A DNA stretch of 64,000 bases from Luteolibacter sp. Y139 (lineage in GTDB: Bacteria; Verrucomicrobiota; Verrucomicrobiia; Verrucomicrobiales; Akkermansiaceae). This document shows, piece after piece, positions 1 to 8,596 of this stretch. Position 1 is the stretch's first letter, and each line of letters begins with the position of its first letter. The stretch spans positions 186,001 to 250,000 of the forward strand of contig NZ_JBBUKT010000008.1 in assembly GCF_038066715.1 (NCBI RefSeq), written 5' to 3'. The position numbers and the translations under genes were made by a program. The notes below the pieces were generated by a model, which made no database searches, was not told the origin of the DNA, and was given only the letters and a program-made list of their open reading frames with translations.

Positions 1-721
1 TCAGTCCATGCCCCGTGCCGCATTCCTCCACCGTGTGCTCCTGCACCAGCACCCAGCGGTAGCCGGCATCCTTGAGGGTCTTCACGAACTCGTAGCAGAC
101 ATCCGGATGATTCGGCAGCGCCATCTCGGACGGCGAGAAACCGCGCACGCGATTCAGCGCCTCATGACCGAAGAGCGCCGCGAAGTGATTCTGCCACGCC
201 TTCACATGGAGGCGGAAATCCTGCACTGGCGTCGACGGCGCGACCGCATGGCCCCACGGCGCTCCGAGCCACTCGACACAACGGGAGTAAGCCGGATTGC
301 TGGTCAGCGGGCGCAGCAGATCGATCACCTGCGTCGCACCCATCGAGACCAGCCCATCGAAAAGACAGCCGGAATACTCCAGCATGATCCGCGGCTTTTT
401 CCCCTGCGCGACCAGCTGCGGCACGAACTCGCCAATCCGCTTGTAGCACCATTCGAAAACCGGAGCGTTGTGGTTATCGCCGACACCCTGGTTCTCCATC
501 ATCGCCTGGAGATTTCCGATCACCGCTGCCGTGCGAAGGTCACCACCGCCCGCCGGAATCAGCGGCTGGTGCATGTGGAGGGCGCACGCAAAAGCGGCGC
601 GCGCCTTGCCGAAATCGATGTCGCTGTTCGGCAACGCGACCGGGCCGCTGTTGGCCATGGTGGCGGCGACTGCTTCTTCATCGCCGCAGATCGCGGGAAT
701 GTGAGTTTCCAAGGTGGGCAT
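1..721 (-). CDS. GH57-family glycoside hydrolase (partial, runs off left edge)
   Basis: The first 240 residues are present; the rest lies beyond the window. After an N-terminal stretch of about 45 residues comes ALHMHQPLIPAGGG, the HQP signature that opens the GH57 catalytic barrel. Conserved blocks typical of the large GH57 proteins of Verrucomicrobia and cyanobacteria follow: GEGDNHN-like GVGDNHNAPVF, PRIMLEYSG, VEWLGAPWGHAV and GFSPSEMALPNHPD. The nucleophile and acid/base residues would lie off the window. The start is the ATG at 721, with no obvious Shine-Dalgarno sequence. It lies 103 bp after the GT5 glycogen synthase gene on the same strand, so the two probably form an operon for alpha-glucan metabolism. 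The family is clear. The exact activity (branching enzyme, amylase or uncharacterised) cannot be told. Confidence 0.85.
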   Translation of the reverse strand, partial: MPTLETHIPAICGDEEAVAATMANSGPVALPNSDIDFGKARAAFACALHMHQPLIPAGGGDLRTAAVIGNLQAMMENQGVGDNHNAPVFEWCYKRIGEFVPQLVAQGKKPRIMLEYSGCLFDGLVSMGATQVIDLLRPLTSNPAYSRCVEWLGAPWGHAVAPSTPVQDFRLHVKAWQNHFAALFGHEALNRVRGFSPSEMALPNHPDVCYEFVKTLKDAGYRWVLVQEHTVEECGTGHGL

Positions 722-824
722 GGGATTCAAGGGGAAAGGGGTTGGAGAACGACGACCCTAGCCGCTTGGCCGCGGAGGGAAATCCGTTTCGTCGCTGAAG
801 GAGCAAAATCCCGCTGCCAAACGA

Positions 825-2438
825 TCAAGCCGCAGGACGCGAGCGGGACGCCATGCCCGCCGCCGGCATGACAGGCTTCGCGGCAGGCCGCGATTCCGGC
901 TCGGAAAGAATCTCGTCCATCTTCGGCTCGACCAGCGGCCTGCCAATCAGGCGCTCGTAGATCTCGGCATAGCCATTCGTGAAACGGGCTGGGTCGAATT
1001 CACTGCGGCTCTGGCGCATGATGCGGGCGATCTCACGCTCGCGGATTTCCTTCGGGCGGAGGTGGAACCACATCGCCTCGTCGATCGCCCAGCGCAGGCC
1101 GGCAGCGTTCGGATCGTTGAAGGAAAACCCATTGCCGACCGAGTTCTCCGAATCCAAGCGGCGCACGGTATCGCGCAGGCCGCCGGTGTTGTGAACGACC
1201 GGCAGGCAGCCGTAGAGCGGCGCGATCATCTGCGGCAGGCCGCAGGGCTCGAAGAGCGAGGGCATCAGCATGTAGTCCGAGCCAGCAAAGGCCAGCCGCG
1301 CCAGGCGCTCGTCGAAGTCACGGATCGCGACCCGCTGGTGGAGGCGGTGGTGATTGTTGATGTGATGCAGGATGTGCTGGTGCGGACCATCGGCCACGAC
1401 CACCACCTGAAGCTTGCGATCCCAGTAGTCCGAGACGGTGCGCTGGAGAATGTCGCAGAGAAGCTGCGGGCCCTTCTGGATCGGATCGAGACGAGAGGGC
1501 CAGAAGAAGATCGCGGCTTCCGGATCCTCTTCGAGGCCGAGCTCGCGTTGCAGGGCGAGCTTGTTCGCGGCCTTGCCTTGGACGTGGTCGTGATCGGCAT
1601 ACGTCATCTCCAGCGACGGGTCCGACTCCGGGTCATAGGACGGGTCGGGAGAATTCAGCACGCCGGACGCGCGGCCGGAGCCCATCTTCTGGCAGATCTC
1701 GCCACGCAGGAAGGCACCGCCGTGGTGCTTGCCATCCGCCAACTCTTGAAGGAATCCCGGGCTGACGGTGGTGAGGTGGTCGGCGGCATAGACGCCAGTG
1801 CCGAGCATGTGGACCGGCACCGTGGTGCGGCACTGGTGATACTGGCCCGGCGGGCGGAGGAAATAGAGCTGGTTCCAGAAATCGGCCGCGCCGATGCCCG
1901 ACTGCTCCATGCGCTCCAGCGTCACGTCGCGGCTGTGGATATTGTGCAGCGTGAAGAGGCACTTGATCCCGCGGCGCTTCGCCATCGCGGGCACCAGCCC
2001 GGTCATCCAGTCATTGCAGTGGATGATGTCCGGCTGAACCTTCGGGACGATCTGCTGCATCACCTCCCGCTGGAAGACCAGCGCGGTGTTCAGGCACTCG
2101 TGCGGGTTGTGGCTGTAGACCCGGTCGAGATTGTGGAAGGCGAGGTCGTCCGCGAGGTGGATGCGCTGGTCGCGCGGATGAACCGAGGAGTTGATGATTT
2201 CATCCGGCAGCCGGCCGAGATGATCGCGTTGGAAGAGACGTCGGAAATTCGGCACCGCCACATGCACCTCTGCCCCCAGATCGACCAAGCCAGCTACCAG
2301 TGCCGCGGTCGCATCCGCCAGTCCGCCTGCTTTCGCCCGGATCAAGCTGGCACCAGGGCCGAGCGCTGAGGGCAAGTGGGTGATTTCAGGCGTGACGATC
2401 AGGATGCGCGGCGGCTTGGCGGTCAATGAATCAGACAT
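825..2438 (-). CDS. glgA: Glycogen synthase, GT5 family (GlgA-like)
   Basis: This 537-aa protein should elongate alpha-1,4-glucan from ADP-glucose in the cytoplasm. Near the N-terminus it has the KAGGLAD motif, corresponding to the KxGGL nucleotide-sugar binding motif of GlgA. The C-terminal half has FEPCGLPQMIAPLYG followed by a TGGLRDTV segment, which is diagnostic of GT5 rather than GT4. The start is the ATG at 2438 (MSDSLTAKPPRIL); an upstream in-frame ATG would add 29 proline-rich residues unlike the family. The middle section, with LERMEQSGIGAADF, departs from E. coli GlgA and fits the divergent GlgA forms common in this phylum. The tail is Ala/Pro/Ser-rich. It is divergent from a GT4 glycosyltransferase and probably co-transcribed with the GH57 gene downstream. 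Confidence 0.9.
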   Translation of the reverse strand: MSDSLTAKPPRILIVTPEITHLPSALGPGASLIRAKAGGLADATAALVAGLVDLGAEVHVAVPNFRRLFQRDHLGRLPDEIINSSVHPRDQRIHLADDLAFHNLDRVYSHNPHECLNTALVFQREVMQQIVPKVQPDIIHCNDWMTGLVPAMAKRRGIKCLFTLHNIHSRDVTLERMEQSGIGAADFWNQLYFLRPPGQYHQCRTTVPVHMLGTGVYAADHLTTVSPGFLQELADGKHHGGAFLRGEICQKMGSGRASGVLNSPDPSYDPESDPSLEMTYADHDHVQGKAANKLALQRELGLEEDPEAAIFFWPSRLDPIQKGPQLLCDILQRTVSDYWDRKLQVVVVADGPHQHILHHINNHHRLHQRVAIRDFDERLARLAFAGSDYMLMPSLFEPCGLPQMIAPLYGCLPVVHNTGGLRDTVRRLDSENSVGNGFSFNDPNAAGLRWAIDEAMWFHLRPKEIREREIARIMRQSRSEFDPARFTNGYAEIYERLIGRPLVEPKMDEILSEPESRPAAKPVMPAAGMASRSRPAA

Positions 2439-2795
2439 GGGGCGGGGCGACGGAAGAGGCTGGAGGGGTGACGGGAAATGCGCGGCAGGACAATAAGGCG
2501 TTGCTCCGAGGCTCGGGCCACTCAAACACGGTGGCGATATTGTGAATAACCCGAATCAGCAGTCAGCGTGCCGACCTGCCAGCGCTTCCTGCGTAAAATC
2601 TCCCGTAGACGCGAATCGAGATAAATCAACTAACTGTTGGAGTCATTGCGATTCCACGTACGCGAGGCGCATAGGAACCCGGGCCGTCACCCCTGCGTCA
2701 CGGGAAAGATCTCGACTTTGGCCCGGCCATTGCTCACGACGGAACGCGGCCTGTCTGACCTGTGGATGCAGGCACCCATCGGTCTCATACCCTCG
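2439..2795. promoter_or_regulatory. Divergent promoter region between glgA-like and GT4 genes
   Basis: This 357-bp interval separates two divergent glucan genes and should hold both promoters. I see no convincing small gene in it. Positions 2540-2552 carry TTGTGAATAACCC, the reverse complement of the 13-mer at 5477-5489 just beyond the GT4-GH57 pair. Its core, TTATTCACA, matches the DnaA-box consensus TTATNCACA. An AT-richer stretch at about 2610-2650 includes CAAC-TAACT-type inverted bases. I cannot place the -10 and -35 elements with confidence. Confidence 0.4.
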
Positions 2796-4139
2796 ATGAA
2801 TCGCATTCGTGTTCTCAAACTCGGTTGGGAGTTTCCCCCGTTGATCAATGGCGGTTTAGGGGTGGCCTGCCTCGGTCTTTCACAGGCGCTGGCAAAGCAC
2901 GTCGACCTTCAGGTGATCGTGCCACGCTCAGCCCCGGAGGCCGATTTTGAGGACTTCAAGCTCACCGGTCTGAACAACCTGCGGGTGGAAGACCTCCAGA
3001 CGGTGGAGGGAAAATATCACTACGAGAGCTTCGCCGAGATCCAGCGGGTTCCGATTCATCTAGACCCCTATGAGTCGGATGAAACGACCGCTTCAAAGAT
3101 AGTGCGGGAGCCCGGTGGAGAGATTCGCTTTTCCCAGACCACGCGCACCCAGCTCGACCAGTTCAAGAAGGGCGAGCTCTACGGCGCGGATCTCGGCGAC
3201 AAGGTGATCGAGTTCTCCAAGGTGGCCGCCAAAATGGCGATGCTGATGGACTTCGACGTTGTCCATGCCCACGACTGGATGACCTTTCTGGCAGGGGTGG
3301 AAGTGAAGAAGGCGACCGGCAAGCCGCTGGTCATTCACGTCCATGCCTCGCAGTACGACCGCGCCGGGGCTGATGCCCGCGGCTGGATCTACGATCTCGA
3401 AAAGTACGGCATGGAAGAGGCGGACGCCATCATCCCGGTCAGCCGCTACACCGGCCAGATCTGCGCCGGTCACTACAATATCGACCCCGCGAAGATCCAC
3501 CCGGTCCACAATGGCGCCGAGCCGGTGGAAGCCTTCACGACGAAGAAGCCGTTCCCGGAGAAGCTCGTGCTCTTCCTCGGCCGCCTGACCGCACAGAAGG
3601 GCCCGGAGTTCTTCCTGGAGATCGCCGCGAAGGTGCTGGAGAAGACCCGGAACGTCCGCTTCGTCATGGCCGGCACTGGCGAGCGGCTTAAGCCGCTGGC
3701 CGAGAGCACCGCCTTCCGTGGCCTGGGCGGCTACATGCATTTCACCGGCTTCCTGAACAAGGAGAAGGTCAACGAGCTGCTCTCGATGACCGATATCTAC
3801 TGCATGCCCTCCGTCTCCGAGCCCTTCGGCCTGTCCGCGCTGGAGGCCGCCCAGTTCGGCATCCCCGCCGTCATCTCCAAGCAGTCCGGCGTCGCCGAGG
3901 TGCTGAAGGGCGCTCTCAAGGCCGACTACTGGGACGTCGACGTGATGGCACAGCACATCATCGATTTGTTAGAGGACGACGAACTCCGTGCGAGCGTCGT
4001 CAAGCAAGCGGAGCAGGACATCGCCGCCGCCACGTGGGACGCCGCCGCCGAGAAGGTGGTCGCGATCTACAAGGAGCTGGTCGCACGTCCGCCGCGCCCA
4101 CCCGGGACTGCCGACCCGCTGAGCCTTTTCCGGGACTGA
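2796..4139 (+). CDS. Glycosyltransferase family 4 (glycogen synthase-like)
   Basis: This 447-aa protein has the GT-B fold with two Rossmann domains. N-terminal signals are the glycine-rich loop NGGLGVACLGLSQALA and the DVVHAHDWMTFL block. C-terminal signals are FLGRLTAQKGPEFF and the EPFGLSALE motif, the E-x7-E signature of retaining GT4 enzymes. The start is the ATG at 2796 (MNRIRVLKLGWEFPP); upstream in-frame codons do not resemble the family. A GH57 amylase follows 28 bp after the stop. GT4 plus GH57 alpha-amylase pairs are a known arrangement for alpha-glucan (maltodextrin/glycogen) metabolism. Donor and product cannot be read from the sequence, and a GT5-type GlgA also sits next door, so this may make a distinct glucan. 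Confidence 0.87.
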   Translation: MNRIRVLKLGWEFPPLINGGLGVACLGLSQALAKHVDLQVIVPRSAPEADFEDFKLTGLNNLRVEDLQTVEGKYHYESFAEIQRVPIHLDPYESDETTASKIVREPGGEIRFSQTTRTQLDQFKKGELYGADLGDKVIEFSKVAAKMAMLMDFDVVHAHDWMTFLAGVEVKKATGKPLVIHVHASQYDRAGADARGWIYDLEKYGMEEADAIIPVSRYTGQICAGHYNIDPAKIHPVHNGAEPVEAFTTKKPFPEKLVLFLGRLTAQKGPEFFLEIAAKVLEKTRNVRFVMAGTGERLKPLAESTAFRGLGGYMHFTGFLNKEKVNELLSMTDIYCMPSVSEPFGLSALEAAQFGIPAVISKQSGVAEVLKGALKADYWDVDVMAQHIIDLLEDDELRASVVKQAEQDIAAATWDAAAEKVVAIYKELVARPPRPPGTADPLSLFRD

Positions 4140-4167
4140 CGGCACGGTCCCTCTCCCCACCCAAGCC

Positions 4168-5382
4168 ATGCACACCTGCCTCTACTTTCAGGTGCATCAG
4201 CCGAACCGGCTGATCCCGTATGACTTTTTCCGCATCGGCCAGCACGCCTTCTACGAGGACGATGGCCTGAACGCGGAGGTTCTCTCGAAGGTGGCCGAGA
4301 AGTGCTACCTGCCGGCCAATGCCCTTTTCAAAGAGGTCATCGAGAGAACCCACGGCCGCTTCCGCATGACGCTTTCGATCAGCGGCACCGTGATCGAGCA
4401 GATGCAGCACCACCGGCCGGATGTGCTGAAGTCCTTCCAGGATCTCGTCGCCACCGGCAGCGTCGAGCTGCTGGCGGAGACTTACTACCACTCGCTGGCG
4501 ATCCTCCATTCGAAGAAGGAATTCGAGCGCCAGGTCGAACGGCACTTGGAAATCCTCGAGTCGGTCTTCCACGTGCGGCCCCGTGTGTTCCGCAATACCG
4601 AGCTGATCTACAACAACGCCATCGCCGCGCAGGCCGAGACCATGGGCTTCGACGGCATCATGGCGGAGGGCGTGCCATGGGTCCTCAATGGCCAGTCTCC
4701 GAATTACGTCTATCGCGCGCCCTACGTCACCCGGCTCAAGACGCTGCTTCGCAATTCCGCGCTGTCCGATGACCTCGGCTTCCGTTTCTCCGACAAGACT
4801 TGGAATGAGTGGCCGCTTACCCCGGAGAAGTTCGCCACTTGGGTGAAAGGGGCACCCGGCGACGTGGTGAACCTCTTCATGGACTACGAGACCATCGGCG
4901 AGCACCAGTGGAAGGACACCGGCGTCTTCGAGTTCTGGCAGCAACTTCCGGAAGCGATGCTCGATGAGGGCATCCATTGGGTGACCCCGGGCGAGGTCGT
5001 CGATCTCTTCAGCGCCACCCGCGAGTATGATTGCCACTGGCCGACCTCATGGGCGGATGCCGAGCGCGACCTCAGCGCGTGGACCGGCAATGTGATGCAG
5101 CAAGAGGCCATCGCAAAGATCCACCGTCTCGAGGAGGAGGTCCTCGCCGCGAAGGACCCGGACCTCGCGCACGTCTGGGCGAAACTCCAGACCTCGGATC
5201 ACTTCTACTGGATGTCCACCAAGGGCGGCACCGACGGCAGCGTGCACCAGTACTTCTCGCCGTATGGCACGCCCTACGACGCCTACATTTACTTCATGAA
5301 CGCGCTCGGCGATCTTCAGGTACGCCTGCGCCGCATTCGCGAGGAGCGGCATGCTGCTGCTCAAAGGACCGGCGGGCTCTGA
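4168..5382 (+). CDS. GH57 alpha-amylase-type glycoside hydrolase
   Basis: This 404-aa protein has the short GH57 alpha-amylase layout. HQPNRL at residues 10-15 is conserved region 1. FRNTELIYNN contains Glu145, the expected catalytic nucleophile, and FMDYETIGEH contains Asp239, the expected acid/base. The length and the C-terminal SDHFYWMSTK block fit the intracellular bacterial GH57 amylases. There is no signal peptide, so it should act on cytoplasmic glucan. It follows the GT4 gene by 28 bp and is almost certainly co-transcribed with it. Synthesis and trimming or degradation of the same polymer is the likely joint role (inference). Confidence 0.9.
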   Translation: MHTCLYFQVHQPNRLIPYDFFRIGQHAFYEDDGLNAEVLSKVAEKCYLPANALFKEVIERTHGRFRMTLSISGTVIEQMQHHRPDVLKSFQDLVATGSVELLAETYYHSLAILHSKKEFERQVERHLEILESVFHVRPRVFRNTELIYNNAIAAQAETMGFDGIMAEGVPWVLNGQSPNYVYRAPYVTRLKTLLRNSALSDDLGFRFSDKTWNEWPLTPEKFATWVKGAPGDVVNLFMDYETIGEHQWKDTGVFEFWQQLPEAMLDEGIHWVTPGEVVDLFSATREYDCHWPTSWADAERDLSAWTGNVMQQEAIAKIHRLEEEVLAAKDPDLAHVWAKLQTSDHFYWMSTKGGTDGSVHQYFSPYGTPYDAYIYFMNALGDLQVRLRRIREERHAAAQRTGGL

Positions 5383-5476
5383 AAGGGCAGCTTACTGAGA
5401 CTGCATATCGTTTCGCTTGGGATGATATTCCCCATGCTCTGCGCGCGGCCTAACAGAAGCCTGCCCCCCGGTCCGT

Positions 5477-5489
5477 GGGTTATTCACAA
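5477..5489 (+). promoter_or_regulatory. DnaA-box-like 13-mer, inverted copy of 2540-2552
   Basis: GGGTTATTCACAA is present here and in reverse complement at 2540-2552, so the two copies flank the GT4-GH57 gene pair. The 9-mer core TTATTCACA fits TTATNCACA. A related TTCACAAGT occurs at 5484-5492 and again about 24 bp further on. It could be a DnaA or other regulator site, or chance. The remaining spacer between 5383 and 5608 shows no gene. Confidence 0.3.
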
Positions 5490-5608
5490 GTTGCTGGTAA
5501 TGAGTTCACAAGTGGTCGCTTCATTGAAGCGTGGCGAAACCGTTCCAGCGATGCCCGACCCCACACTTGCCGCACCGGCAGCTCGGTTTTAATCACTCGG
5601 TCAGATCT

Positions 5609-5729
5609 GCCGTTCTCGCTCCCGAATTTTTCCGAGACGTCATTGGAAAAGGCCGAAGGGAGCGAAACGGCGGATAAGTTCCCCCCCCAGAACTGATAAA
5701 ACGGCTCTTCGTCTCTCCCCCGACAGAAG
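5609..5729 (+). promoter_or_regulatory. Structured 5' leader of the FG-GAP gene
   Basis: Three hairpins precede the start codon at 5740. (1) 5609-5623 pairs with 5658-5671 (14 bp with one bulged C), and inside it TTTTCC at about 5628 pairs with GGAAAA at about 5645. (2) AGTTC at 5677-5681 pairs with GAACT at 5690-5694, enclosing a loop of seven C and one A. (3) CTTCGTC at 5707-5713 pairs with GACaGAAG at 5722-5729, enclosing TCTCCCCC. The last stem contains GAAGG, the only Shine-Dalgarno-like sequence, so it may hide the ribosome binding site. The C-rich loops recall those of the RNA candidate at 10154-10410. Confidence 0.45.
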
Positions 5730-5739
5730 GCCGCTGGTT

Positions 5740-8544
5740 ATGACCCCGTCCGAACTGCTCCTCCTCTGTCTGTCCCCCCTGTTGCTCGCGCCGGAAACCC
5801 AGGCGCAGTCCCCCGGAGTGCAGTCGGGCGGGAAGCCGGCGGAACTGCGATCCTCGGATTGGCGGGAGATCCGTGCAGCCCGTGAGGCGGCTCGCCATGC
5901 CATCGTGCCAGAGGCGGACAGCGGCTTTCGCGCGCCGAATCCCGGCCAGGAATGGCAGGCGAAGTTCGATGCCTCCGGCTTCACGGTCACCCCGGATCAC
6001 GGCACCTGGACTTGGGGACTGGAGCTTTCGGGGGCGGCTCGCGGCGCCATCGAAGCCAAAGGCGGCAGCATCACTCACCGTCGCGATGACCGGATCACCG
6101 AGTGGTTTGTCAATGACCGACATGGTCTCCAGCAGGGATGGACGATCCGGGAGCCAGCGGCAAAAGGAGCGCTGTGCTTGCAGCTCCGTGTGCGCGGTGG
6201 TCTCAAGCCTCAGCTGGACCCGGACCGGCTCGGCGTCGCTTTCCAGGATGCCCATGGGGAGAATGCGGTCACTTACCGCGGCCTGAAGGCGTGGGATGCG
6301 GATGGCCGCGATCTGCCCGCCAGCTTCACCTTGAAAGGTGCCAGCCAGCTCGTGCTAACCGTGGACGATGCCGGAGCGCGCTATCCGGTCACCATCGATC
6401 CGATCGCCCAGCAGGCCTACGTGAAGGCCTCTAACACCGAGAGCGAGGACGGCTTTGGAACCTCAGTGGCCGTTTCGGGAAACACCGTCGTGGTCGGCGC
6501 TCCCTTGGAGTCGAGCAATGCCACCGGCGTGAATGGCAACGCTTTCAACAACAACGCACCGGCCTCGGGCGCGGCCTACGTTTTTGTTCGCAATGGCGAG
6601 ACGTGGTCCCAGCAAGCCTACCTCAAGGCCTCCAACACCGGTGATGGCGACGGCTTCGGATGGTCCGTCACCATCTCTAACAACACCATCGTGGTCGGCG
6701 CTTACCAGGAGGATAGCAACGCCACCGCGATCAATGGCAGTGGTTCTAACAACAGCGCCTCCGCAGCAGGCGCGGCGTATGTCTTCACCCGCAGCGGCAC
6801 CACCTGGACGCAGCAGGCCTACCTCAAGGCTTCAAACTCCGGGGCAGGGGATCTCTTCGGCTCGGTGGTAGCCTTGGCTGGAGACACCGCGGTCGTCGGC
6901 GCGAACCGTGAGTCGAGCCAGGCGACCGGGATCAATGGCGATGCCTCTAACAACGCGGCCTACGCTTCCGGCGCGGCCTACGTCTTCGTGAGAAGCGGTA
7001 ACACGTGGACCCAGCAGGCCTACGTGAAGGCATCGGACACCGCTGCCGGAGCCGAGTTCGGATCCTCCCTCGGGATTTCGGGGGAGTCGATGGTGGTGGG
7101 TTCTCCCTTGGCGGCGGGTGGGGCAGGGGCTGTCTATGTCTTTGTTCGCAGTGGCACGGTGTGGAGCCAGCAAGCCCGCCTGCAAGCGTCTAACAGCGCG
7201 GCCTCCTCGTGGTTCGGCCAGGCGGTCGGAATCTCCGGCGACACCGTGGTGGCCGGTGCCCCCGGCGAGGCGAGCAACGCCACCGGCGTGAATGGCAACC
7301 AAGCCAACACCTCCGCCCAAGACGCGGGCGCCGCCTATGCCTTCACCCGGACTGGCGTCACATGGACCCAGCAGGCCTATCTGAAGGCCTCCAACACCGC
7401 GGCGAGCGATGGCTTCGGTCGCACGGTTTCGTTGGAAGGCTCCGCCTTGCTCGTCGGCGCGCCCGGAGAGGACAGCGCCGCGACCGGCATGGATGGCAAT
7501 CAGGCGGACAACACCGCCGCCTCATCGGGCGCCGCCTACGCCTTCTCGAGGGTCAATGGCTCGTGGAGCCAGTATTCCTATTTGAAGGCCTCGAACACCG
7601 GGGCAGGGGACGAGTTCGGCAAGTCGCTGGCCATGGCCAATGGCATCGTGGTGGTTGGCGCGGCCCGCGAGTCGAGCAATGCCCTCGGCATCCAAGGTCT
7701 CCAGTCGAATAATTCGGCCTTGTGGTCGGGAGCGGCCTATCTGTTTACCATTCCCGTGCTCGGAGTCCCTGAGATCGCGATGTGGCATCAGACCACCGAG
7801 CTCTTCGACGCCGGGGCCGGCGTTACCTTCGAGCCCGTGATCAGCGGCACCAGTCTCAGTTGCACCCTGAAGATTCGCAACATCGGCAGCGAAACGCTGC
7901 TGCGCGGCACCCCGGTCATCACCGGTCCGGACGCGGCGCGCTTTTCCGTCAATTTCACCGGCTTGCCCACCGACTTCGCCAGCGGTCAGGAGGGCACGCT
8001 GGTGGTGACCTTCACCGCACCGTCGATCGCCACCTATCATGCGACGCTGGAGATCCCGAGCAACGATGCCGACGAGTCGCCGTTCGAGGTTCCCTTCACG
8101 GCCACCATGATGGCCGCCGCCGATCTCTATCCCGCCTGGGCGGCAGGCGAGGGCCTGACCGGGCCCGCGGCGCAATCGACGGCTATTCCTTTCCAAGACA
8201 GCGTGCCGAATCTCCTCAAATACGCCTTCAATCTCGATGGCGACCGTGCCGATACGCGGTGCCTGATACCCGGGACGGGAACCGTGGGACTGCCGGCATT
8301 CCGTCTGGTCGGCAGCGGGGCGCAGGCGGTGCTGCGCGTCGAGTATCTGCGGCGGATCGGCAGTGGCTTGACCTACACCCCGAAGGCCTCGACCTCCGTT
8401 TCTCCCGGATCATTCGTCCCGATGGTGGGGACAGTCACCGTCACTCCCGTCAGCCCCGGTTGGGAGCGCGTGATCATGTCCGAGCCTCGGAATCCGGCGA
8501 TCACGCCGCGGGTCTTTGGCATCGTGGAGGTAACTCTTCCCTGA
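5740..8544 (+). CDS. Secreted FG-GAP/beta-propeller protein with choice-of-anchor D domain
   Basis: This 934-aa protein starts with a signal peptide (MTPSELLLLCLSPLLL, cleavage near AQA-Q). A region of about 200 residues follows, then seven tandem repeats of roughly 66 residues between about 6411 and 7750. Each repeat runs QQAYLKASNT..FG..V....VVVGAP.E......NG...SGAAYVF, the FG-GAP/integrin-alpha pattern, which predicts a seven-bladed propeller. Repeat 4 lacks the NG-rich segment. After it come a choice-of-anchor D (ASPM/SPD-2-Hydin-like) domain (LKIRNIGSETLLRG) and a C-terminal region seen in secreted Verrucomicrobia proteins (FQDSVPNLLKYAFN). It is probably extracellular or on the cell surface, in adhesion or binding. 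No catalytic site was seen. The upstream leader is highly structured. Confidence 0.85.
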   Translation: MTPSELLLLCLSPLLLAPETQAQSPGVQSGGKPAELRSSDWREIRAAREAARHAIVPEADSGFRAPNPGQEWQAKFDASGFTVTPDHGTWTWGLELSGAARGAIEAKGGSITHRRDDRITEWFVNDRHGLQQGWTIREPAAKGALCLQLRVRGGLKPQLDPDRLGVAFQDAHGENAVTYRGLKAWDADGRDLPASFTLKGASQLVLTVDDAGARYPVTIDPIAQQAYVKASNTESEDGFGTSVAVSGNTVVVGAPLESSNATGVNGNAFNNNAPASGAAYVFVRNGETWSQQAYLKASNTGDGDGFGWSVTISNNTIVVGAYQEDSNATAINGSGSNNSASAAGAAYVFTRSGTTWTQQAYLKASNSGAGDLFGSVVALAGDTAVVGANRESSQATGINGDASNNAAYASGAAYVFVRSGNTWTQQAYVKASDTAAGAEFGSSLGISGESMVVGSPLAAGGAGAVYVFVRSGTVWSQQARLQASNSAASSWFGQAVGISGDTVVAGAPGEASNATGVNGNQANTSAQDAGAAYAFTRTGVTWTQQAYLKASNTAASDGFGRTVSLEGSALLVGAPGEDSAATGMDGNQADNTAASSGAAYAFSRVNGSWSQYSYLKASNTGAGDEFGKSLAMANGIVVVGAARESSNALGIQGLQSNNSALWSGAAYLFTIPVLGVPEIAMWHQTTELFDAGAGVTFEPVISGTSLSCTLKIRNIGSETLLRGTPVITGPDAARFSVNFTGLPTDFASGQEGTLVVTFTAPSIATYHATLEIPSNDADESPFEVPFTATMMAAADLYPAWAAGEGLTGPAAQSTAIPFQDSVPNLLKYAFNLDGDRADTRCLIPGTGTVGLPAFRLVGSGAQAVLRVEYLRRIGSGLTYTPKASTSVSPGSFVPMVGTVTVTPVSPGWERVIMSEPRNPAITPRVFGIVEVTLP

Positions 8545-8596
8545 GGTGCCATGCGCGGCACTTGCTCCGCTTGAGGTGGCCACGTAAGGCCTTGCC

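Noticed and set aside
8-871. Plus-strand frame of 287 codons
   Set aside because: Antisense to the GH57 gene start and to the glgA end; the translation has no domain pattern and is rich in Arg/His, as expected for a shadow frame in GC-rich DNA.
1062-2369. Plus-strand frame of 435 codons
   Set aside because: Lies wholly opposite the clear GT5 synthase and has no recognisable motif.
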